From NCBI RefSeq assembly GCF_024198255.1, contig NZ_JAJVKW010000025.1, positions 1 through 64,000 on the forward strand: 64,000 nucleotides of DNA. Reading direction: 5' to 3'. The notes beneath the pieces were generated by a model, which had not been told where the DNA came from, did no database searches, and worked only from the letters and a program-made list of their open reading frames with translations. Within the stretch, counting starts at the first letter, position 1, and each line of letters starts with the position of its first letter. Source of the DNA: Myxococcus guangdongensis (lineage in GTDB: Bacteria; Myxococcota; Myxococcia; Myxococcales; Myxococcaceae). Position numbers and translations under genes: made by a program. Shown here piece by piece: positions 19,579 through 27,337 of the stretch.

Positions 19579-20892
19579 TCATCGACCCGCGATGAAGGCC
19601 GAGACCTGGTCGACCACCCGCGCGTCCACGTGCCCTGGCCGCTGGTACTCGGCGGGGTTTGGCTTGCCGGTGCCCTGGATGAACAGGTGGTTGCTGCCTG
19701 GAATCGTCACCACCCCGGCCGAGGGCAGCCCCTTGCGCCACACCGCCAGGTCCTCCTCGACGACCTGGTAGTCGCGCTCACCGCGCAGGATGAGCGGAGG
19801 CCGCGCGAGCTTCTTCGCCATCGCGACGCCATCTCGCGATGCCCAGTCCCGCCAGTACGCGGCGGGAGCGCCCAGGAGCTTCTTGTCGCCGAGCTTCCCC
19901 GCCTTCAGCAGCGCCACGTCCTTCTCGACGCCCGCGATGAGCTCCGGAGGCTGCTCGAGGTAGCGCAGCTGCGCGAGGACCAGGTCCCAGGGCGTGCGCC
20001 CTGGAGGTGCCAGCAGGACGGCTCCAGCGACGGGGGCGGCGCGGACGGCGATCTCCGGTGCCAGCAAGGCCCCCAGGCTGTGCCCCACCACGAAGATTCG
20101 CTTCAGGTCGATGTCCGCGCGGGCCTTGAGGACCTCCACGGCGGCGACGGCATCGACGACGACCTCGTCATCCATCGAGATGCCGTTGGCGAACTGACTG
20201 GCGTACCGCAGCGTCCGCTTGTCGTAGCGCAGCACCGCGATGCCTCGCGAGGAGAGCCCCTCGGCCAGGTCCTTGAACGGCTTGTTGGGCCCCAGCGTCT
20301 CGTCCCTGTCATGGGGCCCGGAGCCATGGACCAGGATGATGCCCGGGAAGGGCCCCGCGCCCGCGGGCACCGTCAGCGTCCCCTGCAGCTCCCACGGCGC
20401 CTTCCCCACCGAGACCTCCTCGCTCCGGAAGGCCGAGGCATCGACGTACGGCGCGACGGACACGGTGGCCGGTGGCGCGGCCTGCGCGGGGACGAGGTGG
20501 ATGGCGGCGACCTCCTGCGTCTCGGGGACGATGGCGAAGACGGCGTTGAGCTCGCCCCGCTCGAACTTCAGCAGCGCCACCCGGACGTCGTGCTCCCCCT
20601 TCTTCGCGCGCTGGACGATGGACCACGAAGACAATGGGCCCAGCGCCGTGAGCTGCGTGTCCCAGGCCAGCGCGAGGTTCTCCGGCGACAGCGCGGCCTT
20701 CGCCCTCGCATCCAACCTGGAGGTCGCGGCCACGAAGTCTCGACTCCCCATCGCGGTCAGGAAATCGCCCGCCGTCGTATCGGCGTCACGCATGACAGGG
20801 GCCACCACCTCGGGAGCATGTGACGACGACGAGCTCGCGCAGCCACCGAGCAGCACGCAAGCCGTGAGCATCGACCCTCGAACGCGACGCAT
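19579..20892 (-). CDS. Lipoprotein with DUF3887-like domain and alpha/beta hydrolase domain
   Basis: This 437-residue protein has a lipobox (LGGC, Cys 18), then a DUF3887-like segment (residues about 45-130: AGDFLTAMGSRDFVAATSRLD, then FAIVPETQEVAAIHLVPA), followed by an alpha/beta hydrolase. Catalytic features are ILVHGSGPHDRDE near residue 195, the elbow VVGHSLGALLAPEIA near residue 270 and a C-terminal SNHLF histidine near residue 400. The start at ATG 20892 follows GAGGGGAGG, so the upstream GTG is not used. Similar fusions are secreted esterases or dipeptidases of unknown substrate. It is the third gene of the ArsR-SdpI-like operon. Confidence 0.88.
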   Translation of the reverse strand: MRRVRGSMLTACVLLGGCASSSSSHAPEVVAPVMRDADTTAGDFLTAMGSRDFVAATSRLDARAKAALSPENLALAWDTQLTALGPLSSWSIVQRAKKGEHDVRVALLKFERGELNAVFAIVPETQEVAAIHLVPAQAAPPATVSVAPYVDASAFRSEEVSVGKAPWELQGTLTVPAGAGPFPGIILVHGSGPHDRDETLGPNKPFKDLAEGLSSRGIAVLRYDKRTLRYASQFANGISMDDEVVVDAVAAVEVLKARADIDLKRIFVVGHSLGALLAPEIAVRAAPVAGAVLLAPPGRTPWDLVLAQLRYLEQPPELIAGVEKDVALLKAGKLGDKKLLGAPAAYWRDWASRDGVAMAKKLARPPLILRGERDYQVVEEDLAVWRKGLPSAGVVTIPGSNHLFIQGTGKPNPAEYQRPGHVDARVVDQVSAFIAGR

Positions 20893-20903
20893 GTTTCCTC
20901 CCC

Positions 20904-21578
20904 TCACAGAGACCGCGGGGTGCCTTCGTCATTCGTCGAACCGCCCTCGAGGCGACGCGAGATGACATACGAGTAGACGACCGGAATCACGACCACCACG
21001 CCCACGAGCACGAGCACCCATTCCGGCCCGGCCCCCATCAACCCCGTGACGACGAGCGCGAGGCCCGCGAGCACGAAGAGCTTCCCGCCCAACCGATGCG
21101 TCCGCAGCCAGACCTCGTCGTTCGCCAGCGTCCAGGGCGTGCGGATGCCGAAGAAGAAGTTCTTGGTGACCTTCCCCATGAAGTTGCCCAGCGTCATGAA
21201 GAGCAAGCCCGTCCCCGCGTGGAGCGCACGCGCCATGGGCACCTCCACGCCCAGCCCCGCGAGCAGCACCAGCCCGTTCACCAGGAACAGGAACGCGAGC
21301 AGCATCGCCACGACGAACTCGTAGACGGACTGGAACCGCTCCATCCGATAGCCCCGGGGTGAGATGCGGGGAAGCACGCGCATCAACAGGTACACGCCCG
21401 CCATCACCAGCGGCTGCATGAAGGGCCCCCAGGGCTTCGCCGTGTAGCCATCCGCCACGCCCTTCGCGTTCCAGTGCGTGGGGATGGAGTCTGGCAGCCG
21501 CTCGTAGAACACCGCCGCCATCGCGAACGACACGATGACGAACCCCAGACCCACTGCGTTCGCGCGGCTGATTCGCAT
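20904..21578 (-). CDS. SdpI-like immunity/membrane protein with DUF1648 start
   Basis: The 224-residue protein has six hydrophobic helices. The N-terminal part matches DUF1648 (LPDSIPTHWNAKGVADGYTAKPWG) and the C-terminal part matches SdpI (NFFFGIRTPWTLANDEVWLRTHRLGGKLFV). In Bacillus, SdpI gives immunity to the SdpC toxin and acts as a signal receptor that sequesters SdpR. Its ATG at 21578 overlaps the stop of the ArsR/SdpR-like gene by four bases. No SdpC-like toxin gene is visible here. The pair may therefore be a sensing or protection module for foreign or self-made peptides; that part is inference. Confidence 0.88.
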   Translation of the reverse strand: MRISRANAVGLGFVIVSFAMAAVFYERLPDSIPTHWNAKGVADGYTAKPWGPFMQPLVMAGVYLLMRVLPRISPRGYRMERFQSVYEFVVAMLLAFLFLVNGLVLLAGLGVEVPMARALHAGTGLLFMTLGNFMGKVTKNFFFGIRTPWTLANDEVWLRTHRLGGKLFVLAGLALVVTGLMGAGPEWVLVLVGVVVVIPVVYSYVISRRLEGGSTNDEGTPRSL

Positions 21579-21862
21579 CACGGCTCTCCGTTCTTCTTCT
21601 CGACCTTGAAGAGGTCCATCAACAGCGCCGCCACGTCCTCGAACACCGTGGTGTTGAGGGAGTAGACGATCTGCTGTCCCCGTCGCTCGCTGCGCACCAG
21701 GTCCGCCGCCTTCAAGACGTTGAAGTGATGCGACAGCGAGCCCTTCGTGATGTCGAACGCCTCCGCGAGCTCACCGGCGCTCTTCGAGCCCCCCTGCAAG
21801 AGCTTGAGCACCTTGCGCCGCGTTGGATCCGAGATCGCCTTGAAGACCTCCTGCGTCCGCAT
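21578..21862 (-). CDS. ArsR family regulator, SdpR-like
   Basis: The 94-residue winged-helix protein (FKAISDPTRRKVLKLLQGGSKSAGELAEAFDITKGSLSHHFNVLKAADLVRSERRGQQIVYSLNTTVFEDV) is close to autorepressor SdpR. It lacks the metal-binding Cys pair of true ArsR. It is followed without gap by an SdpI-like gene, reproducing the sdpRI arrangement in which SdpI captures SdpR when the toxin is sensed. A TTTGA-N6-TCAAA inverted repeat about 17 bases upstream of the start is a possible operator. This is the first gene of a three-gene operon that also encodes a lipoprotein hydrolase. Confidence 0.9.
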   Translation of the reverse strand: MRTQEVFKAISDPTRRKVLKLLQGGSKSAGELAEAFDITKGSLSHHFNVLKAADLVRSERRGQQIVYSLNTTVFEDVAALLMDLFKVEKKNGEP

Positions 21863-21878
21863 CAGGACCTTTCGATTG

Positions 21879-21894
21879 TTTGACGACTTTCAAA
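21879..21894. promoter_or_regulatory. Possible SdpR/ArsR-type operator
   Basis: TTTGA-N6-TCAAA inverted repeat in an AT-rich pocket 17 bases upstream of the ArsR-like start. The arms are short, so confidence is limited. Confidence 0.4.
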
Positions 21895-21936
21895 ATAATG
21901 ATTTCCGAACCCCTGTCAAGCCACGGAGGCACGGGC

Positions 21937-22827
21937 TCAGCCGGCCGATTCGGCGGAGACGACGGCGACGAGCAGCTCGGACACCTCGCGCATGAACGAA
22001 GGGTCCAGCGTGTCGGGGGTGTCCGTGGCGCGGTGGTAGTGGGGGTTGCGGAAGTTCGCGGTGTCGGTCCAGAGCACCGCCGGGCGGTCGGCCAGCCAGA
22101 ACGGGACGTGGTCGCTGCGGGCCAGGTCGGGCAGCAAGCGGTAGAGCGGTCCCCACGTCTTCGCGCCCATCAACCGCAGCCCCGCCGCCGCGTCCGAGCC
22201 CAGGGCCCGGTCCACCGCGACATTGGAGCGCCCCTTCGCGAGCAGCCCGAGGAAGTCCGGCGAGCGCAGGCCCTTGGGCACCCACGGCAACGGCAGCGCC
22301 TGCGCCACGCCCGAGCGCTCGCGAAAGCCGACCATCTCCAGCACGTGCGTCGTGCCGAGCCCGCACGGCAGCGCCGGCACGCCATGGGTGACGAAGTCGT
22401 AGCTGCCCAGGAACCCGTCCTCCTCCGCGTTGAACGCGAGGAAGCCGACGCCCTCCCCCGCACCGCTGAGCGCCAGTGCGCGGGCACACTCGAGCATCAC
22501 CGCCAGCCCGCTCGCGTTGTCGTCCGCGCCGGGGCAGTTCGGCACGCTGTCGTAGTGGGCGGCCACGAACGTCACCGTGCGCCCCTTCGCGCCCCGGGGC
22601 AGCGCCACCACGTTCCCGTAGCGCCCCTGGAGCTGGACCTCGAGCCCCATCCGCTCGAACGCCTTCGCCAGCGCGTCTCGAACCCAGGCGTTGTTGCGCG
22701 CGTTCACGACGAAGTGACGGGGGATGGCCAGGTGCTCCACCCACCGGAGCAACCGCGTCTCGGCCTCCACGGCCGCCCTGTCGGGAGATGGCACCACCGC
22801 TTCCGCTGCTCGCTCTCGAATGACCAT
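21937..22827 (-). CDS. M28-family zinc metallopeptidase
   Basis: The 296-residue protein carries the M28 aminopeptidase pattern: a first metal site in AAHYDSVPNCPGADDNASG near residue 90, the catalytic/metal Glu pair in FNAEEDGFLG near residue 130, a later Asp in SDHVPF near residue 235 and a His in HYHRATDTPDTLD near residue 266. No signal peptide is evident, so it may be cytosolic, or exported by another route. It removes N-terminal amino acids from peptides if typical of the family. It is divergent from a TetR gene; a tandem palindrome sits seven bases upstream of its start, which makes regulation by that TetR likely and leaves almost no 5' leader. Confidence 0.88.
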   Translation of the reverse strand: MVIRERAAEAVVPSPDRAAVEAETRLLRWVEHLAIPRHFVVNARNNAWVRDALAKAFERMGLEVQLQGRYGNVVALPRGAKGRTVTFVAAHYDSVPNCPGADDNASGLAVMLECARALALSGAGEGVGFLAFNAEEDGFLGSYDFVTHGVPALPCGLGTTHVLEMVGFRERSGVAQALPLPWVPKGLRSPDFLGLLAKGRSNVAVDRALGSDAAAGLRLMGAKTWGPLYRLLPDLARSDHVPFWLADRPAVLWTDTANFRNPHYHRATDTPDTLDPSFMREVSELLVAVVSAESAG

Positions 22828-22833
22828 GATTGA

Positions 22834-22859
22834 CTTACAACGTAAGCTTATGGCGTAAG
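22834..22859. promoter_or_regulatory. Tandem palindromes between M28 peptidase and TetR genes
   Basis: Two adjacent 13-bp dyads, CTTACAACGTAAG (perfect) and CTTATGGCGTAAG (one mismatch), abut each other in the 46-base divergent gap. They are the likely operator for the TetR protein encoded at 22874. Confidence 0.75.
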
Positions 22860-22873
22860 TCCGTCAAGCCGAC

Positions 22874-23524
22874 ATGAAGCAGACGAACAAACGAGAACCC
22901 CTTTCGAGGGAGCGAATCCTGGGCGCGGCGCTCGACATCGTCGACCGCGAGGGGCTGGAGGCCATCTCCATGCGTCGGTTGGGTCAGGCGCTGGGCGTGG
23001 AGGCGATGTCGCTCTACAACCACGTGCCCAACAAGGCGGCCATCCTCGACGGGCTCTTCGAGACGGTGCTCGCCGAGGTGCACTCCGCGAAGCGCGCGGG
23101 GACCTGGCAGGTGGCGTTGAGGGAGCGGGCCCAGGCGCTGCGCAAGGCCCTGCGCACGCACCCCAACACGCTGCCGCTGTTCGCGACACGCGCCGCCGTC
23201 ACGCCCGGGGCCATCGCCCACGTGGAGGCGGTGCTCGACACGCTCCGCACCGCGGGCTTCAGTCCGGACGAGGCGCTCAGCGCGCTACAGGTGTTGATGG
23301 CCTTCGTCGTGGGCCACTCGCTCTCCAGCTACGCGCCCCAGCCCGAGGACGCGCAGTCACACCCCGCCTATCAACAGCTCAGCGAGAAGGACTTCCCACG
23401 CGTCCACGAAATCGCGCGCGTGCTGGACAGTCACGACGTGGAGAAGGAGTTCGAGCTGGGCCTGGAGGCGATGATGACCGGGCTCGAGGCAACCCAGGCG
23501 CGCCGCAAGCCCGCCCGGAGATAG
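22874..23524 (+). CDS. TetR regulator with tetracycline-repressor-type C-terminal domain
   Basis: The 216-residue protein has the TetR helix-turn-helix at residues 10-60 (ILGAALDIVDREGLEAISMRRL, LGVEAMSLYNHVPNKAAILDGL). The MSLYNHV form and the C-terminal region are those of the class with the true TetR_C ligand domain, usually linked to drugs or hydrophobic ligands. It is divergent from an M28 peptidase gene, with tandem 13-bp palindromes in the 46-base gap. Controlling a peptidase is unusual for this class; the ligand is unknown. Confidence 0.9.
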   Translation: MKQTNKREPLSRERILGAALDIVDREGLEAISMRRLGQALGVEAMSLYNHVPNKAAILDGLFETVLAEVHSAKRAGTWQVALRERAQALRKALRTHPNTLPLFATRAAVTPGAIAHVEAVLDTLRTAGFSPDEALSALQVLMAFVVGHSLSSYAPQPEDAQSHPAYQQLSEKDFPRVHEIARVLDSHDVEKEFELGLEAMMTGLEATQARRKPARR

Positions 23525-23533
23525 CCCGCGGCC

Positions 23534-24892
23534 TCAGGCGCCGATGAGCCCCTGGCCGCAGACGCGCACGGTGTTGCCCGTCACGCCGTGGGCGCCGGGG
23601 CTCGACAGGAAGGTGACGAGCTCCGCGACGTCGCGCGGCTGTCCACCCTGGGACAGGGAGTTGAGCCGCCGCCCCACCTCGCGCGTCATCAGCGGCATCT
23701 TCTCCACCATGGCGGTCTCGATGAAGCCCGGGGCCACGGCGTTGGCGCAGATGCCCCGCGAGGCGAGCCCTGGCGCGAGCGCCGCCACGTAGCCGATGAG
23801 CGCGGCCTTGCTCGTCGCGTAGTTCGTCTGGCCGAAGTTGCCCGACACCCCGCTGATGGAGGACAGGTACACCAGCCGCCCCTCGTCGCGCAGCGTGCCG
23901 GTGCCCAGCAGCGCCTCGTCCATCGCGACGATGGCCGCGAGGTTGACGGTGAGCACCTGCTGCCACTGCTCGGGCGTCATCTTCGCGAGCGTGCGGTCGC
24001 GGGTGATGCCCGCGTTGTGCACGACGATGTCCACCCCACCCGAGCCTTCCCGCAGCGCGGCCACCAGCTTCACGGGCGCATCCGGCGAGGTGACATCCAA
24101 CGCGAGCGCCTCCCCGCCCACGCGCGCGGCGGTCTGATTCAGCGCGTCCCCGAGCGCGGGCACATCCAGGCACACCACGCGCGCGCCCTCCTGGGCCAGC
24201 CGCTCCGCCGTCGCCGCGCCGATGCCGCGCGCCGCGCCCGTCACCAGGGCCACCTTGCCGCTCAACGCCGCGTGCAGCGGCACGGCCGAGGGCGCGCGCA
24301 CGCCGCTGGAGAGGTGGAGCGCCTGGCCCGACACATAGGTGCTCCCCACGCCGCAGAAGAAGCGCACCGGGCCGGCCAGCCGCTCCTCCGCGCCGCGCGC
24401 CACGTAGGCGACGTTCGCGGTGACACCGCGGCGGCCGACCTCCTTGCCCAGGCTGCGCACGAAGCCCTCCACGCCGCGCGCCGCCGCGGAGGCCGCGGGG
24501 CTCGGGGCCGCGTCCGGCACCGCCGCCAGCACCAGCACCCGCGCGTTGCGCGCGAGCCGGGGGAGCAGCGGGTGGAAGAAGTCATAGAGGGCGCGCATGT
24601 CCTCGGGCCCGCCCAGGCCCGTGGCGTCGAAGAGGACCGCGTCCACGCGCTGGGAGGCGTCCGAGGGGGGACCATCCAGCACCCTGGCGCCACCGTCCGT
24701 GAACGCGGCCTGGGCGCTCCGCGCGGCGAAGCCACCCGGGGCCGCGCCCACCACCACCACGCGGTTCGCGAAGGGCTGCGCCGCCCAGCCCCCTTCGGCC
24801 CGCGCGAGCTGCGTGGGCTGGGGCAGGCCGAGGGCCTTCACGAGCCCACGGGTGAACGGGTTGTGGGCCAGGGACATGAGCCGGTCGGTCAT
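23534..24892 (-). CDS. FabG4-like high-molecular-weight 3-oxoacyl reductase
   Basis: The 452-residue protein is twice the length of ordinary FabG. Residues about 1-205 are a degenerate Rossmann-like domain; residues about 210-450 are a full short-chain reductase with ALVTGAARGIGAAT, NAGITRD, SSISG and YATSK (Ser-Tyr-Lys catalytic set). This matches the FabG4 type described in mycobacteria, which uses NADH to reduce long 3-oxoacyl-CoA substrates. It stands alone, with a possible partner in fatty-acid beta-oxidation or synthesis elsewhere; the acyl-CoA ligase and dehydrogenase genes lie about 7 kb away. It converges on the TetR gene, ten bases between stops. Confidence 0.9.
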   Translation of the reverse strand: MTDRLMSLAHNPFTRGLVKALGLPQPTQLARAEGGWAAQPFANRVVVVGAAPGGFAARSAQAAFTDGGARVLDGPPSDASQRVDAVLFDATGLGGPEDMRALYDFFHPLLPRLARNARVLVLAAVPDAAPSPAASAAARGVEGFVRSLGKEVGRRGVTANVAYVARGAEERLAGPVRFFCGVGSTYVSGQALHLSSGVRAPSAVPLHAALSGKVALVTGAARGIGAATAERLAQEGARVVCLDVPALGDALNQTAARVGGEALALDVTSPDAPVKLVAALREGSGGVDIVVHNAGITRDRTLAKMTPEQWQQVLTVNLAAIVAMDEALLGTGTLRDEGRLVYLSSISGVSGNFGQTNYATSKAALIGYVAALAPGLASRGICANAVAPGFIETAMVEKMPLMTREVGRRLNSLSQGGQPRDVAELVTFLSSPGAHGVTGNTVRVCGQGLIGA

Positions 24893-24973
24893 GGTGAGGG
24901 GGACTCCGGAGACGAAAGAAGAAGAAGCGCCGGGGACCGTAGCAGGAGTCCCCGGGCCGAGCGGACCTCGCGC

Positions 24974-25666
24974 TCAGCGCTTCGGCTTGTAGCGCAGCCA
25001 GAGCAGATCGCCCGAGCGCTTCTCCACGGAGACCAGCTTCAGGTGACGCGCGCGGCCCCGCTTCCCCTCCACGTCGAACAGCGCGGGTGTGCCCACGCCG
25101 CCGTCCGCGATGGGCGCCACCAGGATGCTCAGCTCGTCGATGAGGTCCGCGGCCAGGAAGGAGCCGTTGATCTTCCCTCCCCCCTCCAGCAGGAGCTTGC
25201 GGATGCCGAACACCTTCCGGAGCTTCTTGAGCACCTTCTTCAGGTCCAGCGAGTCCTTGCCTCCGAACAGGTACGAGACGCCCTTGCCCTGGAGGAACGC
25301 CAGGTAGTCGTCGGAGACCTGCTCGGTGAGGATGGCGATGACGTGCTCGTCGTCGATGGAGCCCGACTTCCAGGTGAGCTTCCCCGACGGGTCCAGCGCG
25401 ATGGCGTAGGACTCCGCGTCGCGCCGCGCGATGAAGTCCTCGCGGGGAATCGGCGCGCCCGCCTTGCGCGCGGGCACCTTCGCCTTGCCGGCGTAGGGCT
25501 CCATGGAGATGCGGCCAATCATCCACGCATCCGCGTCGTAGGTCTCCGCCGTGCGCTCGTACTCGGACATCGCCCGGGGTGGCAGCTTCCACCCCTTGGT
25601 GACGATGCGTCCGTCGAGCGACGGGACCATGTGGCAGATGACATACGGCCGCTTCGTGTCCTTCAT
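24974..25666 (-). CDS. RibD C-terminal/dihydrofolate reductase-like reductase
   Basis: The 230-residue protein matches the RibD C-terminal (DHFR-like) family: VICHMVPSLDGRIV at the start, DADAWMIGRISMEPY near residue 45, LLLEGGGKINGSFLAADLIDELSILVAP near residue 155. Family members reduce pteridine- or pyrimidine-like substrates with NADPH and have varied biological roles. It is the last gene of a MarR-GAPDH-RibD-like operon (13 bases after the GAPDH stop). It is not next to riboflavin genes, so a riboflavin role is doubtful. Confidence 0.85.
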   Translation of the reverse strand: MKDTKRPYVICHMVPSLDGRIVTKGWKLPPRAMSEYERTAETYDADAWMIGRISMEPYAGKAKVPARKAGAPIPREDFIARRDAESYAIALDPSGKLTWKSGSIDDEHVIAILTEQVSDDYLAFLQGKGVSYLFGGKDSLDLKKVLKKLRKVFGIRKLLLEGGGKINGSFLAADLIDELSILVAPIADGGVGTPALFDVEGKRGRARHLKLVSVEKRSGDLLWLRYKPKR

Positions 25667-25679
25667 GGTCCGTCTCCTC

Positions 25680-26696
25680 TCAGAGCTTGGAGGCCACGAG
25701 CTGGGAGAGCTCGATCATCCGGTTCGAGAAGCCCCACTCGTTGTCGTACCAGGCGAAGACCTTGGCGAAGCGCTCGCCGAGCACCTGGGTGAGCGTGGCG
25801 TCGAAGATGGAGGAGCGCGCGTCCCCCAGGTAGTCGCTGGAGACCAGCTGCTCCTCCGTGTAGCCGAGGATGTTCGCCATCGCCCCCTCGCTCGCGGCCT
25901 TCATCGCGGCGTGAATCGCGTCCTTCGTGAGCGGCCGGGTGCTCTCGAAGGTGAGGTCGACGAGCGAGACGTCCATCGTCGGCACGCGCATCGCCTGACC
26001 GTCGAACTTGCCCTTGAGCGACGGGATGACCTCGCTCAGCGCCTTGGCGGCCCCGGAGGACGCGGGGATGATGTTCTGCGCGGCGGCGCGCGCCCGGCGC
26101 AAATCCCCCTTGCGGTGCGGCACGTCGAGCAGCGCCTGGTCGTTGGTGTACGAGTGCGTCGTCGTCATCAGGCCGCGCTCGAGCCCGAAGCCGTCCAGCA
26201 GCACCTTCGCCACCGGCGCCAGGCAGTTCGTCGTGCACGAGCCACACGAGATGACGTGGTGCTTCGCCGCGTCGTAGTCCTGCGTGTTCACGCCCAGGAC
26301 GATGGTCGCGTCGTGGCCCTTGGCCGGCGCGCCGATGATGACCTTGCGCGCCCCGGCGGCCAGGTGCGCGACGGCCTTCTCCTTGTCCGTGAACAGCCCC
26401 GTGCACTCGAGCACGATGTCCACGCCCAGCTCCTTCCAGGGGAGCTTGCCCGGGTCCTTCTCCGCGACGACGCGAATCTCGCGGCCCTGGATGACCAGCT
26501 TCCCGTCCCGCGCCTCGGCCCGGTGCGTGGCCCGGCCATGGACGGTGTCGTAGTTGTACAGGTGCGCGAGCGTCGCGGCGTCCGTCAAATCATTGAGCGC
26601 GACGAGCTCCAGGTCCTTGATGCCGCGCTCGAACATCGCGCGGACGATGCAGCGGCCGATGCGGCCGAAGCCGTTGATGGCGAGTTTCCGGGTCAT
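25680..26696 (-). CDS. gap: Glyceraldehyde-3-phosphate dehydrogenase, type I
   Basis: This 338-residue enzyme converts glyceraldehyde-3-phosphate to 1,3-bisphosphoglycerate with NAD(P). NAD-binding NGFGRIGRC is at residues 7-15, the catalytic Cys is in SCGSCTTNCLAP near residue 155, and the C-terminal WYDNEWGFSNRM is present. An upstream in-frame extension to 26738 is ignored because family homology begins at ATG 26696. Unusually, it sits directly behind a MarR regulator (five bases between genes) rather than in a pgk/tpi glycolytic operon, so it is probably a conditional copy. A cofactor-determining Asp after the first fold (usual LNDL) reads ALNDLTD, consistent with NAD use. Confidence 0.95.
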   Translation of the reverse strand: MTRKLAINGFGRIGRCIVRAMFERGIKDLELVALNDLTDAATLAHLYNYDTVHGRATHRAEARDGKLVIQGREIRVVAEKDPGKLPWKELGVDIVLECTGLFTDKEKAVAHLAAGARKVIIGAPAKGHDATIVLGVNTQDYDAAKHHVISCGSCTTNCLAPVAKVLLDGFGLERGLMTTTHSYTNDQALLDVPHRKGDLRRARAAAQNIIPASSGAAKALSEVIPSLKGKFDGQAMRVPTMDVSLVDLTFESTRPLTKDAIHAAMKAASEGAMANILGYTEEQLVSSDYLGDARSSIFDATLTQVLGERFAKVFAWYDNEWGFSNRMIELSQLVASKL

Positions 26697-26700
26697 TGCG

Positions 26701-27174
26701 TCAGGTCTCCTTGCAGGATGGGGGAAGAGGGCGTTCACCGAACGCGGCGAAGAGCTTCCGGGCGATGCGGTCGAAGTCCTGGAGGTCGCGCGCGTCGAGC
26801 ACCCCGACGACGCGCGCCGCGAAGCGCCCGCGCGCCTGTTCGACCTTCCGGCGCATGCGCTGGCCGCTCGCGCCCAGCCCGAGCAGGTACTCGCGGCGGT
26901 CCTCGTCGCTGCGCGCCCGCTTCACCAGCCCCCGCTGGATGAGCGTGCGCAGCAGGCGTCCCGTCAAGGTCGGGGCCATGTCCATGGCCCGCGCGAGCTC
27001 CACCTGCGAAATCCCCCGGTGCTGACCGATGTACCGGAGGAACCGCGCCTGGGCGCTGAAGAGCTTCTCGTCCGCGTAGGCCTCGTCCGACAGCGCCATC
27101 AGGCAGCGCCACAGGCCGGCGAAGGTCTCGATGAACTCGATGGGGTCACGGCCAGGGCCGGGAGCAGCCGACAT
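26701..27174 (-). CDS. MarR family regulator heading GAPDH operon
   Basis: The 157-residue protein has a MarR winged helix: RFLRYIGQHRGISQVELARAMDMAPTLTGRLLRTLIQRGLVKRARSDEDRREYLLGL, with the DRR wing tip that contacts DNA. ATG 27174 was chosen because it precedes the conserved part and follows the operator region. It is the first gene of a MarR-GAPDH-reductase operon. Two copies of a 13-bp repeat lie upstream at 27177-27212, the first almost touching the start codon, indicating autorepression. Its ligand may be an oxidant or aromatic acid, as is common in MarR, but no sensing cysteine is evident in the core. Confidence 0.9.
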   Translation of the reverse strand: MSAAPGPGRDPIEFIETFAGLWRCLMALSDEAYADEKLFSAQARFLRYIGQHRGISQVELARAMDMAPTLTGRLLRTLIQRGLVKRARSDEDRREYLLGLGASGQRMRRKVEQARGRFAARVVGVLDARDLQDFDRIARKLFAAFGERPLPPSCKET

Positions 27175-27176
27175 GA

Positions 27177-27212
27177 TGCACCCGGTATAACAACGATGCT
27201 GCACCCGGTATA
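27177..27212. promoter_or_regulatory. Direct-repeat MarR operator
   Basis: TGCACCCGGTATA occurs at 27177-27189 and 27200-27212, 23 bases apart, each with an ACC-N-GGT dyad core. Location at the MarR start suggests autoregulation of the MarR-GAPDH operon. Confidence 0.65.
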
Positions 27213-27286
27213 TCAATCGGGCGGACGTGGGCCGGGGACGTGCCCGGAATCGGACGGAGACCACCCGCCCCGGGGCCACACGGCAG

Positions 27287-27310
27287 GGGCTCCCCCAGGA
27301 GGGGGAGCCC
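27287..27310 (-). terminator. GC-rich hairpin after the DUF2147 gene
   Basis: A perfect 10-bp stem GGGCTCCCCC / GGGGGAGCCC with an AGGA loop lies 27 bases beyond the DUF2147 stop codon on its strand. No T-run follows, as is frequent in high-GC genomes. Confidence 0.55.
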
Positions 27311-27337
27311 ACCGCCGGGCTCACGAGGCGACCTTCG

